From: Liolophura sinensis
Lineage: Eukaryota > Mollusca > Polyplacophora > Chitonida > Chitonidae
Reading direction: 5' to 3'
DNA length: 64,000 nucleotides
Assembly (NCBI RefSeq): GCF_032854445.1
Contig: NC_088306.1
Location: forward strand, 2,103,873-2,167,872
Positions 1-11,139 of the stretch are shown here, piece by piece. Within the stretch, counting starts at the first letter, position 1, and the number at the start of each line of letters is the position of its first letter. The position numbers and the translations under genes are program-made. A model generated the notes under the pieces. That model was given only the letters and a program-made list of their open reading frames with translations, was not told where the DNA came from and searched no databases.

Positions 1-245
1 CTTATAGAGGCTGATCTGAGGGGTAGTCAAAATGGCCCGCACTGGACCCTAGAGGCCGATCTGAGGGTAGTTAAAGTGGCCCGCACTTGACCCCAGAGGC
101 CCAAATGTAGCCCCCCACCAGACAAAGAAAACCCCTAGAGGCTGAATGAGGGTAGTCAAAATGGCCCACACGGACAGAAAAAATCTAAGACGCCAATTAG
201 AGGGTAATCAGAGTGGCCCGCACTGGACAGAGAAAACCGTAGAGG
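1..245. repeat. Imperfect tandem repeat at the left edge
   Basis: Four to five decayed copies of a unit of about 50-60 bp built around TAGAGGC, GAGGGTAGTCA and TGGCCCGCACTGGAC. The array is cut by the window edge, so its true length is unknown. I see no coding potential. Confidence 0.75.
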
Positions 246-479
246 TGTCATTGAAAATTATCATTCTCCAGACTTTTTTTGTTATTGAAAGATCTTTGTC
301 TTGAGTGTTGAAAAATGGCATTAGTCACATTTCATGCAAACTGGTAATAACTATCTGCACAACTTTAACATGCGTTTGGTATTACATGAGAAGGGTGATT
401 CCCTCCTCGTGACCTTGTTAACAAGCAGATCAGCATACATTACACCATGGCCTTTAATGCTCATTATGTGTGTACGAAT

Positions 480-730
480 TCATTCCCTTAACTCGAGCAG
501 CTCAAGGCAGGCGGAGTCTGGCGTGGCCATCAGTTGTCGCCTGTATCTATAGCTTCGGGGAATCCCCGCTTTTGCCAAGACACAGCAAGTTATTAAATCA
601 AAAAATAAAGGTTTACCTTGCAAAATTGTAAAAAAATCTTTATTCTGTAATGATCGCACTTCCTTAGAATATCCCGACGTCAGTGTGCCACAACGGTACC
701 AGGAATAATATGTGAAAGTATCTTTCGTCG
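480..730 (-). CDS. Possible last exon of the ADP-ribosyl cyclase
   Basis: The minus strand here is open and reads RCGTLTSGYSKEVRSLQNKD, close to the Cys-Gly...Leu...Lys stretch after the catalytic glutamate in Aplysia cyclase and BST1. It ends TPDSACLELLELRE before a stop at 480-482. Within it lies a 48-bp stretch with GT and AG borders (about 563-610) that keeps frame whether removed or retained. Problems: exon 6 ends in phase 2, while an acceptor near 730 gives the wrong frame, and the middle cysteine of the family's C-terminus is not clearly present. An AATAAA lies inside the frame. The true last exon could instead lie left of the window. Confidence 0.35.
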
Positions 731-3700
731 TGATCGTCATTTTATACAAAAACAACCAAGGGTAACGATAATGCATATTTAGGCTACACTCATGCAGAAT
801 ATGTGATAAATGTGTCTGCTAAATTATTTTACTGGATCGAACATAGTGATTGTATACATCGAACATACGAGCGAACAAGTAGGGCACACGTACTTAACGC
901 ATCAGCAGTCGTTTAATGAAGTGTGCATCATTCAAGGAAAGTAACTTGTGTAATTAACTATCATAACGAACGGAAATAGGCATTTATTTTATTTAATCCA
1001 GAAAAATCCAAGATAGCCCATTGGCGACGATTTTGTAAACTGCACTAGACGCCGGCCTTGGAGTTTGTAAATACAACCAAACTTGGTCCAGCCTATTTCC
1101 TTCCATTAATAAATTTTTAGATAACATCGTGGCAAATGTGAAAAGAATCTGTATCTTCTAACGAAAAATTCCAAGAGCATACTTACACGACATGTAATTT
1201 TAGATCGTGGGCGAGTAAAATACGAATCCTGTCCACTTTGGATGTATTCATGGCCGGTAACTCCACTCTGCCGAAAAACCTGCGACAAATGTGAATATCC
1301 CGTGGATCAAATTGCTTCACGAACCTCTGACATTGTAATCAACGATCATTACGCCAGGAGACACGTTCAGATTTGTCGTGCACGTTTTTCCCGAATTAAA
1401 AGCTAGACTATTAACTGAATTCATTGGCAACACCGAAGCAGAACAATACCATATAATTAAAGATGTACAGCATGACCAGCATATAGTGTGATAGACGTAC
1501 AGCATAAAGAGTAAAACCAGAACAGCGACAACAGTGTGATAGACGTACAGCATAAAGAGTAAAACCAGAACAGCGACAACAGTGTGATAGACGTACAGCA
1601 TAAAGAGTAAAACCAGAACAGCGACAACAGTGTGATAGACGTAAGGCATAAAGAGTAAAATCAGAGCAGCGACAACAGTGTGAAAGACGTGACGCATAAA
1701 GAGTAAAATCAGAGCAGCGACAACAGTGTGAAAGACGTGACGCATAAAGAGTAAAATCAGAGCAGCGACAACCGTGTGATAGACGTAGAGCATAAAGAGT
1801 AAAGCCAGAGCAGCGACAACAGTGTGATAGACGTACAGCATACAGAGCAAAACTAGAGCAGCGACGTCAGTGTGATAGACGTAAAGCATAAAGAGTAAAA
1901 TCAGAGCAGCGACTACAGTGTGATAGCTGGCAGATGTTCACGCGTAATCGGTGAAATACGGCCACTTTACCTCAGTCAGGGTTTTATGGGGTTTCTTTCT
2001 TTCTTTTTTTGTTTTTTTTTAACATTTAACAGAATATGCGGCAATCGATTATGAGATGTGCGTGTATATGTACACGCTGACTTACCCCGTCCTGTTGTAA
2101 GGAGGGAACCGACTTCCATTGATCATGACCTGAACCGTACCTGAAGCCACCTTGGCGAACTGAAAAACAAATTTTTATTTTATTTTTATTTATTAATTTT
2201 TATAATATATCTCTTTGGTGATTTACGTCTTACATAGGAGTTTTCTTATATAGGCCGAGGAAAACAGGAGTTCTCAGGGTATACCAACCCCCTTCAACAG
2301 ATACCTGAATTAAAGCCACGCAATCGAACCAGAGAGAGATGGGATCGAACCCACAACCTAGTTTTTCATGGGTTGTGGGAAAAATCAACGCTTTAGCCAA
2401 ATGCTAGATAAATTAAGGCCAATGTAATGTTCCATCCTATCCTAAATGAAGGCAGTGTGTTGCTCTACCCTGCCCTATCCCACACAGGCTAGAGTAGATA
2501 AATGAAGGTGGCGTAATGTTGAACCTTGTCCTATCCCAAACAGGTCTACAGTAAATAAATGAAGGCGGCGTAATAACCCACCCTGTTCTATCCCAAACAG
2601 GATAGAGTAGATAAATGCAGGTGGCGAAGTGTTCCACCTTGTCCTATCCAAAACAGGCTAGCAATAGATAAATGAAGGTGGCGTACTGTTCCACCCCGTT
2701 CTACCCCAAACAGGCTAGAGTAGATAAATGAATAGGGCGTCATGTTCCACCTTGTTCTATCCCACACAGGCTGGAGTAGATAAATGAAGGTGGCGTAATG
2801 TTCGACCCTGTCCTATCCAAAACAGACTAGGGTAGATAAATGAAAGCCGCGTAATATTCCATCCTGTCCTATCATACACAGGCTAGCAATAGATAAATGA
2901 AGGGGGCGTGATGTTCCATTTTGCCCTATCCCAAACAGGCTAGGGTAGATAAATGAAGGGGGCGTGATGTTCCACCTTTCCCTATCCCAAACAGGCTAGA
3001 GTAGATAAATGAAGGTGGTGTATTGTTTCACCTTGTCCTATCCCACACAGGCTAGAGTAGATAAATGAAGGTGGCGTAATGTTCCAGCTTGCTTTATCCT
3101 AAAGAGGCTACAGTAGATAAATGAAAGATAAATGAAACGTTACGAAACATGCACATCAGCGCTAAGGATTTGTTTCGTCATTTTTGCAAGCACCATGGCT
3201 TTTTCACATTTTATTTTACATTTAGGGTGCGCTATACATTTTCATCACGCATGGATGTAGTCTTTCTATTTTTCTGTAAATTTTCACATGTGAAACAAAT
3301 TTTGGCTGAGCAAGTCATAAGGCTGAATACGACGTCTATAACTGGTCTCAGAGGAAATGAACTACCGAAAGGCGACTTTGTTAATTCTTAATTCTTTGTT
3401 AATTCTTCGTAAGCTTCATATCGTGCGTGAAAAACTTCATTGTTGCTGTGGCAGAGACTGCTCTGCAAGTTTTGAGAAACAGGTGGGTGATCGCTGGATA
3501 TACATGTGAACTTCTGCATTTTTGTCCTGATGTTGAAACAGTTAGAACTAAACATTTGTCTATTTAATCACTGGAGTGAATACGTTATGTTGTGAGGGGT
3601 TTTCCTCTTGTATTTACTACAGGCTGCGCTTTTGTGAAAGACGAACAGGAACATGCTTTAGGAACGTTAACAACTAATCATTTCACTGTTTAATTTTATT

Positions 3701-5075
3701 TGATTGGCCACTTCTGCTCTGTGAGTGGTTTTCCTCTTGTATTTACTAAAGGCTGCACTTTTTTGGACGACGAACCTGTAACCCCGATCAACCTCTCTTA
3801 AAATAAATTCTAAGAAAATGCGCATTGTTGGACTTACCTCCCTTGAGGCAGCCTCCCAGTATGTCGTTTTGGGGCCACTGGGACACACGTTTCGGTTGGG
3901 ACACAGTGTGTAATTAAAGTCTCCGGCCTCTCCTGACCAGCACCAGTTTAGTTGATTGAGAGTGTAACCTGTATGACGTGGAACAAGTAAGGGGAGAGAA
4001 CTGTCATTCAGTATATTTGCTAGGTGGATAACATGACTTCTTGCTTTTGTTTACCAATACATAGGTGGGCCATTGCGGAAATAGACCGCTTACATTTCAC
4101 CAACGATGCCTGCGCACAAATTTGGGAGGGACTACAATCTCTTGACCCAGGTACTACATCTGGCATCAATCTCTTGGAGAAATATAATTTTGTGCTATCT
4201 TATTTATTTGTGGCATCTGCGATATGATAAGAAGCGACAATTAGGAACTCACCGTAAAGTGTGTCCTCTAAGGCGAAGTAGCGCTTTCCTCGATACGTCA
4301 GTTCGTGGACAAACCCTGAGACACCTTGCCAAAACATACTCTGGGGTCAAGAAGTATAAGGGAATGAGTAGGGTATTAGGGTAATTCGACAGTATTGCAG
4401 TGGAAATGACTTACAGCATAGAGAGTAACATCAGATCAGCGACGACAGTGTGATCTATAGTTGGAAAATAGTCACAGGTTACTAGTGAAATACGGCCTCT
4501 TGTCAAATTACCTCGGTTAGGGTTTTATTCTAACTGTTCATGTAAAAGATGTTATTAAATATTATAGAAATTAACCCCACCTCCCCCCCCCAACCACCAC
4601 CACCACCATAGCTTAAGCAGTATTAGGTAATGCACTAATGTTGATTGCAATTTATTAGAGGTCACTGGTCCAGAATGATTCAAAATGCTGTGCTGTCATC
4701 ACATATAACATAAAATCACATCAAAACCAAGCAAAGGGACCAGGCTTTGGCGATGCTTAGTCCACCAGCAGAACTTTGGTTTATGCAGGAATACAATATA
4801 ATAGGGCCAAGATCAAGAAAATCATGAAAAAAACATGAAGACACCTAACCGTTTGCTGAAATAAATGAAACACTTTACAGAAATATACACATAAAACCAG
4901 GATTTAGGCGCAGTTTTCGGATCGTGCCTATTTACAGGATACATGTATTTAATCTGACGCAGCATTACCGAGCGCATTTCAGGTTTCCTCTTCCAATTAA
5001 CTTAAATCAATCTTTTAATTAACTAATCTTATCTATATGCCAAAATTCGGCTGCCAAAAGATGACTTTGTAAAGG

Positions 5076-5163
<88 letters not shown>

Positions 5164-8100
5164 CATTTGTCAGCTAATAATGGGCCTATTTAGTAAATAA
5201 ACTATTTTCTCTACAAAAGTAGTTTCTCTCTCATTCAAACTACTTGCATACAAAAACACTGGCCCTTGAAGCAAAAGATACATCAATACAAATCCAGACC
5301 ATAACTGATTGAAGAATTTGTTGATTCAAATTTTTTTTGGGAGGGGGGGGGGGGTCTCTGAGGTTCAGTTGGTTCTGCGTTGGCTGTGAGTTCAAGTCCA
5401 GCTCATGCTGGCTTCCTCGTCGGAAGGTCTGTCAGCAACATGAAGATGGTCGTGGGTTTCTCCCCGTGCTCTACCCGGTTTCCTCCCACCGCAATGCTGG
5501 CCGCCGTCGTATAAGTGAAATATTCTGGAGTGCGGCAGTCATGATTATATACATGTCTGTAGAGAAGACTAAAGTAGACCACTGCCCTTCGTCCAGTAAA
5601 TGACAAACCGTCTGACTTAACGCCGAATCTAAAGCAGTGGGAACTGGATTCGAACCTGCGCCCTCATTGATCAGGGGCAATCGTAGTGAGCCAGAGCTTT
5701 AACCATGTGGCCCAGTTGGGTCCCGAATAAGTAATTAATAGCTAAATAATTTATTTATTTCATTGATGTTTTACGCCGTCCTCAAGAATATTTCAGTATT
5801 TCATATTTCCCTGGAGTTACATAATTAGTGCATGACTTACCTTTCCTCGGGGTAGAGAATGTGTAGAGGCATTGATAAAGGCCGAGTACATATATGCGCT
5901 CGTGTTACAGGAACTGGTGTTCGTGAATGCGCTCCTAAAAGTATCCCAGAGTTCATCACAACTCTTGTTTCTGTGAAACACAAAAGAAAAAATCCGCACA
6001 TTGAACGCCCTTCAGGGAACATTGACTCTGTTAATGCATTAAAGACATAAAATCCTAAAATGTAGTATATATCAAATTAAACATCCCAGTGACCTGGTCC
6101 CTGTGCCTCGTTTTCATGCTACACTGAAAAAAATTAATCTTCCTGTTAAAATGACCACAACATGGAGAGTAAAACCAAGGCAGAGAAGACATTGTGATAG
6201 TTGACAAATGGTAACACGTAACTCGTAACTCGTAACTCGTATATCTCAGTCATGGTTTTATTCCAACAGTTCGTTTAAATGTTCAAACATTAAGTAGCCA
6301 CAAACAAATTCTCAACATTACACAACCAAAGACTTACATGTATTTACAGCACAGAGTAAAATGGTCGCACGTAACCTGTGAAATGCAGCCTCTAGTCAGT
6401 GTACCTCAGTTACGGTTTTATTCTAACTGTTCATATAAATGCATAAATAGTGGCAAATTAAACGCCCCCTATAAACCACGGCTTAAGCAAAATTAGGTTA
6501 AAAAAATGCATTGATGTTAATTTCAATTTATTTGTTATTTTACCATTTGATATTTCACCATTTGTTATTACATCATTTGTTATTACACCATTTGTTATTA
6601 CACCATTTGTTATTACACCATTTGTTGTTATTTTACCATTTGTTATTACATCATTTGTTATTACACCATTTGTCATTACATTTTAATTCTGCCGTTGTCA
6701 GAATACGGGACAAGAATTTCTGATATTTTTGCTTTAAAGGCTTTGTTTTCTGTAAAGACCATTGGAGTCAAATTTTCTTCCATGTTTGTTCTGCAACGAC
6801 TGGTTGACCCGTATCAGTATAATGGCTCGGGCGGGGCGGCTTACTTGCCTTCGGTAAGTCGTCTCAGTGAAGCAGCACTAAATAAAAGAGCGGTGGAAAT
6901 CCGTCCTGCAACAAGGAGGCGCATTACACGTACATGCACCCTAATGATTCCTTCGTCGTCATATGACTGAGAAATTGCTGAGTACGACGTTAAACCCCAA
7001 GCACTCACTCACTCACTCACCATGTTTGTTCCACAATTGTGTATTCCATTATGTTTTATGCCAATTTGCGTAATTCCTGCTTCATTAAAGGATTATGCAT
7101 ATTGTGATGCACCACAGGTGCAGTGTGAACTTTTCCAGTTAGTTTCTTCCTGAGTTTTCAGCCTAGTCCAAGAACTTCGTTTTGTGCTGTCATAAACGTG
7201 TTTCACTGAATGGTATATAATGAGTCCATTACAACCGGCACAGTCTAGTCTCAGCATAGTGCTAATAGTCGTCGTACAAGCCTAAGTGAAATATTCTTGA
7301 GTAAGGCGCAAAATACCAACCAAATAAATAAAGAAATAGATCTTATAGTAAGACTCTGCTTAATAAGGCTAACATATAGTCTAAGTAAACTGTGAATTCA
7401 ACATCAACGTATGCTATACACATATCTTTTTCCATATATGCTTAAGGTTTCTAACTGTTTAGCTAGCAGCTACAAAACTACCGGTATAATTGTTTGTATC
7501 CCAACTATCGTGTGCTATTAAGTCACGCATACCTTACATTTCTTTATTTTAATCTTGTAATCACGAGAAAATTATTCTGGGGCTTACGTAATTACGAGAT
7601 ATTTTTTCTATTTGTTTTAACCTTGGCACTAACTGGCTTCCATACATTCTGAACTTTGCCCAATAATAACTTCCTGTATGTAGCTCAAATGTAAGAACTT
7701 TTGTGGTAGGCTATAACACACGCTCGATGTGTCCGTGAATATCAGCAGATTATAGTTTTATTTCTCTGTTACACAAAGCTAACATGCCAGCCATATTAAC
7801 AGTAATCACCATGACAACGTTTGCCACTGACACGTTTAATTATGGCAGTTACTATTAGCTTCTGAGTATACGAGCGCATTGATTTTCTCTGTAAATTTGC
7901 CAGTAACCTCAAAGTTGTGCCCAAACCTCTTGTGTGTTAACACTATAGTAACATGCACTTTTCTCTACATACAACATAACAAAAATTCAAATTAGTTTGA
8001 GCTCTATTTTTAAAGGTAAAGTCAGCATTTTGTCACCATGATATCTTCTTGTAGTAGGTGGGTATTTCAGGTCTATCCAAAACAGGTAAAAATTTGATCA

Positions 8101-9117
8101 ATTTTTGAGAAATTGGTTATATTTGACTTGCTTAAAACAAGTGCGTGGCAGTATTTTTTTATAATGATTGCCCCAGCACTCTTCAATTCGGGAGTGAGGG
8201 AGTGCGTGGGGCTTAACGTCGTGCTTAACAATTTTTCATTCATATGGAGTGAAGGAATCCTTAGAGTGCATGTAATGTGCCTCCTTGTTGCAGGACGGAT
8301 TTCCACTGCTCTTTTTTTCTTGTAATGCTTCATTGAGACGACCTACCGAAGGCAAAGTAAGCTACCCCACCCTAGTCATTCTACTGATACGGGTCAACCA
8401 GTCGTTGCACTCCCCCTTAGTGAAGTGAGGAAGCTTCAACTTCTTCTTTTAAGGTCTTAAGCGTGACCCGACCTAGGATTGAACCTGGATCTATCGCCCA
8501 TGAAGCGGACTGTCTGAATGTAAAAAAAGGCGTAAATAGGCTATACGTGGACTCACGATGAAAAGTATAGGATATGGGGGATTTGTCAAGAGCTATGCTA
8601 TTATAAGCTATATGGGGGTGTGGGTGGATATTGAGTAGGTAACATTAACCGTTGTTCCAGTTTATGATAAATTAAACTCAGTCTCAACGTATAAATTTCT
8701 GGCAGACCTTTCCATGTATACGGCCGGAGAGAAAATCAGCATGAGCTGGATTTGCTCACAGCGACCGCTGTGGTGAGTGCTCCCGGGTCAATGCGCCGTA
8801 CTGGCTGGCTAACCACCTAGCTCGGCCACGGAGCTCCCCCCCACCCCCCTCAACGAAAACGAATAAAAATGAATAAATTGGGGAAAAAGACGCACGTTAA
8901 GGTACATGGGCGGTGGCATAAACTCTGCTTCCTTTACTTACTTTTTACCGCAGAACGCTTGAGGGTTGATCTTCTCCACATAGTCATAGCAGCGACCTTT
9001 AAAGATATCCTCGAAGTTTTTGGTCGTGCCCAGGCTCTGACCGCAACTGCGGCACTGGGCGCCGGGTACCAGGCTACTCCCCACGAGAAGCGAGGCGGTC
9101 AGCACGACGAACAGCAT
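480..9117 (-). CDS. Secreted ADP-ribosyl cyclase (CD38 / Aplysia cyclase family)
   Basis: This family makes cyclic ADP-ribose from NAD+, a calcium-mobilising messenger. Exons in transcription order: 8942-9117, 5841-5970, 4253-4340, 3838-3968, 2086-2159 and 1187-1279. All have GT-AG borders and phases that join in frame. The ATG at 9117 opens a signal peptide (MLFVVLTASLLVGSSLVPGA) followed by a Cys-rich secreted domain. Family landmarks are in order: IFKGRCYDY (exon 1), CDELWDTFRSAF (exon 2), MFWQGV and LEDTL (exon 3, the tryptophan and glutamate of the active site), NWCW and TTYWEAASRE (exon 4, second active-site tryptophan), VQVMINGS (exon 5) and FFGRVELP (exon 6, catalytic glutamate). The C-terminal exon is uncertain. 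A frame at 480-730 contains RCGTLTSGYSKEV, which fits the family, but its only nearby acceptor does not match the phase of exon 6. No GPI or membrane segment is evident in the certain part, so a secreted or vesicular enzyme is likely. Confidence 0.85.
1449..2000 (+). repeat. Family-R dispersed repeat with internal 48-bp array
   Basis: A copy of the dispersed repeat called family R here (other copies near 4.4, 6.2, 6.4, 13.7, 14.2, 25.6, 26.5 and 29.3 kb). It begins ATAATTAAAGATGTA, as the 26.5-kb copy does, and ends with the shared GTGATAGCTGGCA and ACCTCAGTCAGGGTTTTAT segments. Between these, about nine copies of a 48-bp unit (TGTGATAGACGTACAGCATA, AAGAGTAAAACCAGA, CAGCGACAACAG) form an array in the penultimate intron of the cyclase gene. 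Because 48 is divisible by 3, the minus strand shows a 190-codon open frame with a 16-residue period; this is a by-product. Confidence 0.8.
2215..2420 (-). mobile_element. tRNA-headed SINE-like repeat, decayed
   Basis: On the minus strand the sequence has a tRNA-like head: TTTGGCTAAAG (A-box region) and TGGGTTCGATCCC (B-box) about 45 bp later. The body carries an AGGAAAAC stretch. It sits directly left of the 57-bp array. I cannot tie it firmly to the other SINE families in the window. Confidence 0.45.
2425..3135. repeat. 57-58-bp minisatellite, about 12 units
   Basis: Units read AACAGGCTAGAGTAGATAAA, TGAAGGTGGCGTAATGTTCC, ACCTTGTCCTATCCC. Divergence between units is moderate. The array lies in an intron of the ADP-ribosyl cyclase gene between exons 4 and 5. 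Confidence 0.9.
4409..4805 (+). repeat. Family-R dispersed repeat, long copy
   Basis: The copy starts ACTTACAGCATAGAGAGTAA, passes through the CAGCGACGACAGTGTGAT core, ACCTCGGTTAGGGTTTTATT, TAACTGTTCATGTAAA and TAGCTTAAGCAGTATTAGG, and ends near TTTATGCAGGAATACAATA. The right part also matches 14195-14440. A C-rich and CCA-repeat patch lies inside at about 4580-4608. It starts about 70 bp beyond the acceptor of cyclase exon 3, in the intron between exons 2 and 3. Confidence 0.75.
5084..5161. repeat. (GA)n microsatellite
   Basis: About 38 uninterrupted GA dinucleotides, in an intron of the cyclase gene. Confidence 0.97.
5345..5545 (+). mobile_element. tRNA-headed SINE, conserved-3'-domain type
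   Basis: Box B (GTGAGTTCAAGTCC), the AGCTCATGCTGGCTTCCTC body, GGTTTCCTCCCACCGCAATG and the 3' domain GTCGTATAAGTGAAATATTC are in the usual order. The A-box end is damaged. From memory this resembles the mollusc SINEs with the deeply conserved Nin domain; I could not run a comparison. Confidence 0.8.
5585..5820 (-). mobile_element. Two minus-strand SINE fragments
   Basis: At 5625-5725 the minus strand has a tRNA-like head (CCACATGGTTAAAGC, then GCAGGTTCGAATCC), ending close to the plus-strand SINE at 5345. At 5740-5820 there is the 3' domain and AT-rich tail of the common SINE on the minus strand. Both lie in the first cyclase intron, just downstream of exon 2. Confidence 0.6.
6154..6533 (+). 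repeat. Two family-R copies in tandem
   Basis: The first partial copy (6154-6265) and second copy (6333-6533) share AGAGTAAAA, the CGTAAC(C/T) and GTGAAAT segments, ACCTCAGT..GGTTTTATTC, ATGCATAAATAGTGGCAAAT and the CGGCTTAAGCAAAATTAGG end. The second runs directly into the 15-bp array that follows. Confidence 0.7.
6533..6685. repeat. 15-bp tandem repeat, about 10 units
   Basis: Units of TTGTTATTACACCAT with small changes. The array begins exactly where the family-R copy ends in CAATTTATTTG, suggesting that the repeat end seeded it. The short open frames on both strands are artefacts. Confidence 0.9.
6785..7022 (+). mobile_element. SINE with (CACT)n tail
   Basis: The body contains GGTTGACCCGTATCAGTATA, AGTCGTCTCAGTGAAGCAG and GGTGGAAATCCGTCCTGCAA. 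It ends TCATATGACTGAGAAATTGC, GTACGACGTTAAACCCCAAG and a CACT repeat. The tRNA-like head is missing here but present in the copies near 8.2, 18.3 and 39 kb. Confidence 0.8.
7240..7345 (+). mobile_element. Fragment of the common SINE (3' domain)
   Basis: Only the 3' domain and tail remain: GTCGTACAAGCCTAAGTGAA, ATATTCTTGAGTAAGGCG and an AAATAAAT tail. Confidence 0.65.
7346..8164. other. Cyclase intron 1, nothing recognised
   Basis: AT-rich unique-looking intron sequence of the ADP-ribosyl cyclase gene. I found no exon, repeat or structured element in it. Confidence 0.5.
8165..8520 (-). mobile_element. SINE with (CACT)n tail, near full length
   Basis: Read on the minus strand, a tRNA-like head (around GATCCAGGTTCAATCCTAGG) is followed by the body and ends at GTTAAGCACGACGTTAAGC and a short CACTCCC tail. 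Same family as 6785, 18335, 31805 and 38955. Confidence 0.8.
8698..8836 (-). mobile_element. Head half of the common SINE
   Basis: On the minus strand: GGAGCTCCGTGGCCGAGCTA, then CTGTGAGCAAATCCAGCTCA and CGGCCGTATACATGGAAAGG. The 3' domain is missing. It ends about 100 bp beyond the donor of cyclase exon 1. Confidence 0.75.
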
Positions 9118-10470
9118 CCCGGGGAAAGAAGTTAATCCGATTAGACTGCTTCACAGAAGACGCGTTTGTAGATTATTTCTAATCTGAATTAAGTAAGCTT
9201 TTCGGATGTCTGATGCGGCTGGCAACAGCAAACAGATCGGAATATACCACCGGAGCTTTAGGAATGACTGAGAGCCTTATTAAAGCTCAAGTTAAATTTG
9301 ATTTCATATCCCGTCGGTTTAGAGTTTACGACTAGATACTTTAAAAACACCCCAGGTATATATATATATATAATACGCCCATGCTCCAGTTTCGTAAAAA
9401 TGACTATGAAAATCATGTTTATATAGGCCTGTTGCACCAATGGTTGCAACCCGGATGGCCTTACAGTATGGAAGCCGGAACAGGCCATCAGTGACGTGAC
9501 TGATCGGTCTTCATGACAAGACGACCGGGAATTACCCAAAGTAAGACCGGATATAACCGTCCTGTTCTACTTTTCGAACAATACATAGCGTGCCAAGGCG
9601 TCTGATATTCACAAAAGGACTATCAAGATGGCCTTTGGTCCATATGGTCGATCGTGAGTTCTAAACCAGCTCCTGCCATAGTTTGTTGCGACTTTGAATC
9701 AGGGTGTCTGTTAGCCAGCAAGTCAGTCACGGACAATTCCTTACAGTGCTGCTTCGGTTTCCTCGTATGCAGTCATATATAAGAAGGAATAAATGAGCTC
9801 AAACTACAATTAAATGAAATAGAGAAATACATATTTCTAATGTATCCCGACATCAAATACATGAAGTTAACGATGAAAAGTGTTTTTTGTGGGGACCATG
9901 TTAAAATAACATACAGAGACATTGACGTCTGGTCTTGCGGGAGTATTCGAGAAAAGATGTGCTCTCGTACGTTTATGCTTGCTTCACTACTCTGGTTGTG
10001 TACTAGTATATGTGCAGCCAGGACTGTACGCAGTTGCACGTTATAATTGTATATAGAATTGTAACTGTATATATAGCCACTGTGGCTGACCGTACAAAGA
10101 GATACATATGTTTATTTAATCTCTACGATCTCCCGTCTACATATGCTCCACTGCTAACACGATTTTCATAGTACGTGCCGTTGACCTTTGTTCAGCGAAA
10201 TCAACGGGTCGTGGGCGGTACTTGTATATCGAGTGATATATATGGACAAGTAGGTGATAAACTTCGGGGGTTAAGGGTAGGTGGGAGGAGAAGGAAAGAT
10301 ACTAGTATATAGTACAAATCACGGGGATGCTCAGTCAATACTCGACTTTAATCTGACCTAAATGTAAGTGGTGTTAATATCAGTAAACTACCAAACCCTC
10401 CCGTGCATATCTCTCAATCAATCCCACACAAGTCACGAAAGGCACACGGTTTACCCGCCTCTATTCGCCA
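9118..10470. other. Upstream of the cyclase gene; little recognised
   Basis: Contains a TA-rich run at about 9356-9373 that could serve as a TATA element about 240 bp upstream of the cyclase ATG (weak inference). Short open frames here show no family features. Confidence 0.3.
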
Positions 10471-10474
10471 CACG

Positions 10475-10628
10475 GTTAATGTCTGTTTGGTTGTGGGTTT
10501 CTCCCAAAGTCTGCGCGGTTGGCTGTGGGTTTTCCCCGTGGGGTCTACCCGGTTTCCTCCCCACGATAATGCACATATGTGAAAACCTTGAGTGCGATGC
10601 AAAACATTAGTCGAATAAATAAATAAAT
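10475..10628 (+). mobile_element. Decayed copy of the common SINE
   Basis: Recognisable pieces: TTGTGGGTTTCTCCC, GTCTACCCGGTTTCCTCCCC, ACGATAATG and an AAATAAATAAAT tail. The core of the 3' domain is heavily changed. Confidence 0.55.
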
Positions 10629-10664
10629 CCATGCCTCGTTTCTGGTACTTCAACATGGGTATTC

Positions 10665-11135
10665 TGTTGGAACAACAGAATGGTAGAGAATAGCTGGAGT
10701 AGTAGAGAATGTTGCAAACGTGTCGCATTTGGGAGTTGGGATTGGGGAGGTGGAGGTGTGTCATAAAGTCCGCGCTTCCCTAGGCGCATGGGCATGACGT
10801 CAACGCATGCTTGCACGTCACGCAAAGCGCCAACGGACCAATGAGCGCAGCGCCATCAGCTCTATGTCGCACCAAAAGGGACCCATGGTTAAGCTCCATG
10901 TCGCGCCAAACTAATATCGTCTCCTTCAGCTCCTCGGCGCCCAAATTGACCCATGGGTGATCACGTGGTCGGTCTTGGTGCCTGAATTTTCCTGACAAAG
11001 TCCGTTGGCCCTCCTCGCGTGACGTACGCTCATGCGCTGATGTTATGCCTTCAGCTCCCGAATCCCACCTCCCTAATGCGACAAGTTTGCAACATTTTCT
11101 ACTACTAACATGCAGAACAATTCTGTTATGTATGT
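10665..11135. mobile_element. GC-rich foldback / MITE-like element with long inverted ends
   Basis: The ends are inverted copies of each other. Left has GTAGTAGAGAATGTTGCAAA followed by CGTGTCGCATTTGGGAG; the reverse complement of the right end has GTAGTAGAAAATGTTGCAAA followed by CTTGTCGCATTAGGGAG. Similarity continues inward for about 150 bp with gaps (shared CACGTCACGC or TACGTCACGC and GCCAACGGA). The centre is GC-rich and CpG-rich, unlike its AT-rich surroundings, and contains a CRE palindrome TGACGTCA (near 10796). No open frame for a transposase exists, so it is non-autonomous. The target duplication is not clear. Confidence 0.7.
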
Positions 11136-11139
11136 CATA

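Noticed and set aside
1317-1440. Candidate cyclase exon reading LAFNSGKTCTTNLNV
   Set aside because: It has weak splice borders, and the real exon (2086-2159, VQVMINGS) fills this position of the family and joins in phase with both neighbours.
10795-11060. Independent CpG-island promoter
   Set aside because: The GC-rich patch is the inside of an inverted-end mobile element; promoter activity cannot be claimed from sequence alone.
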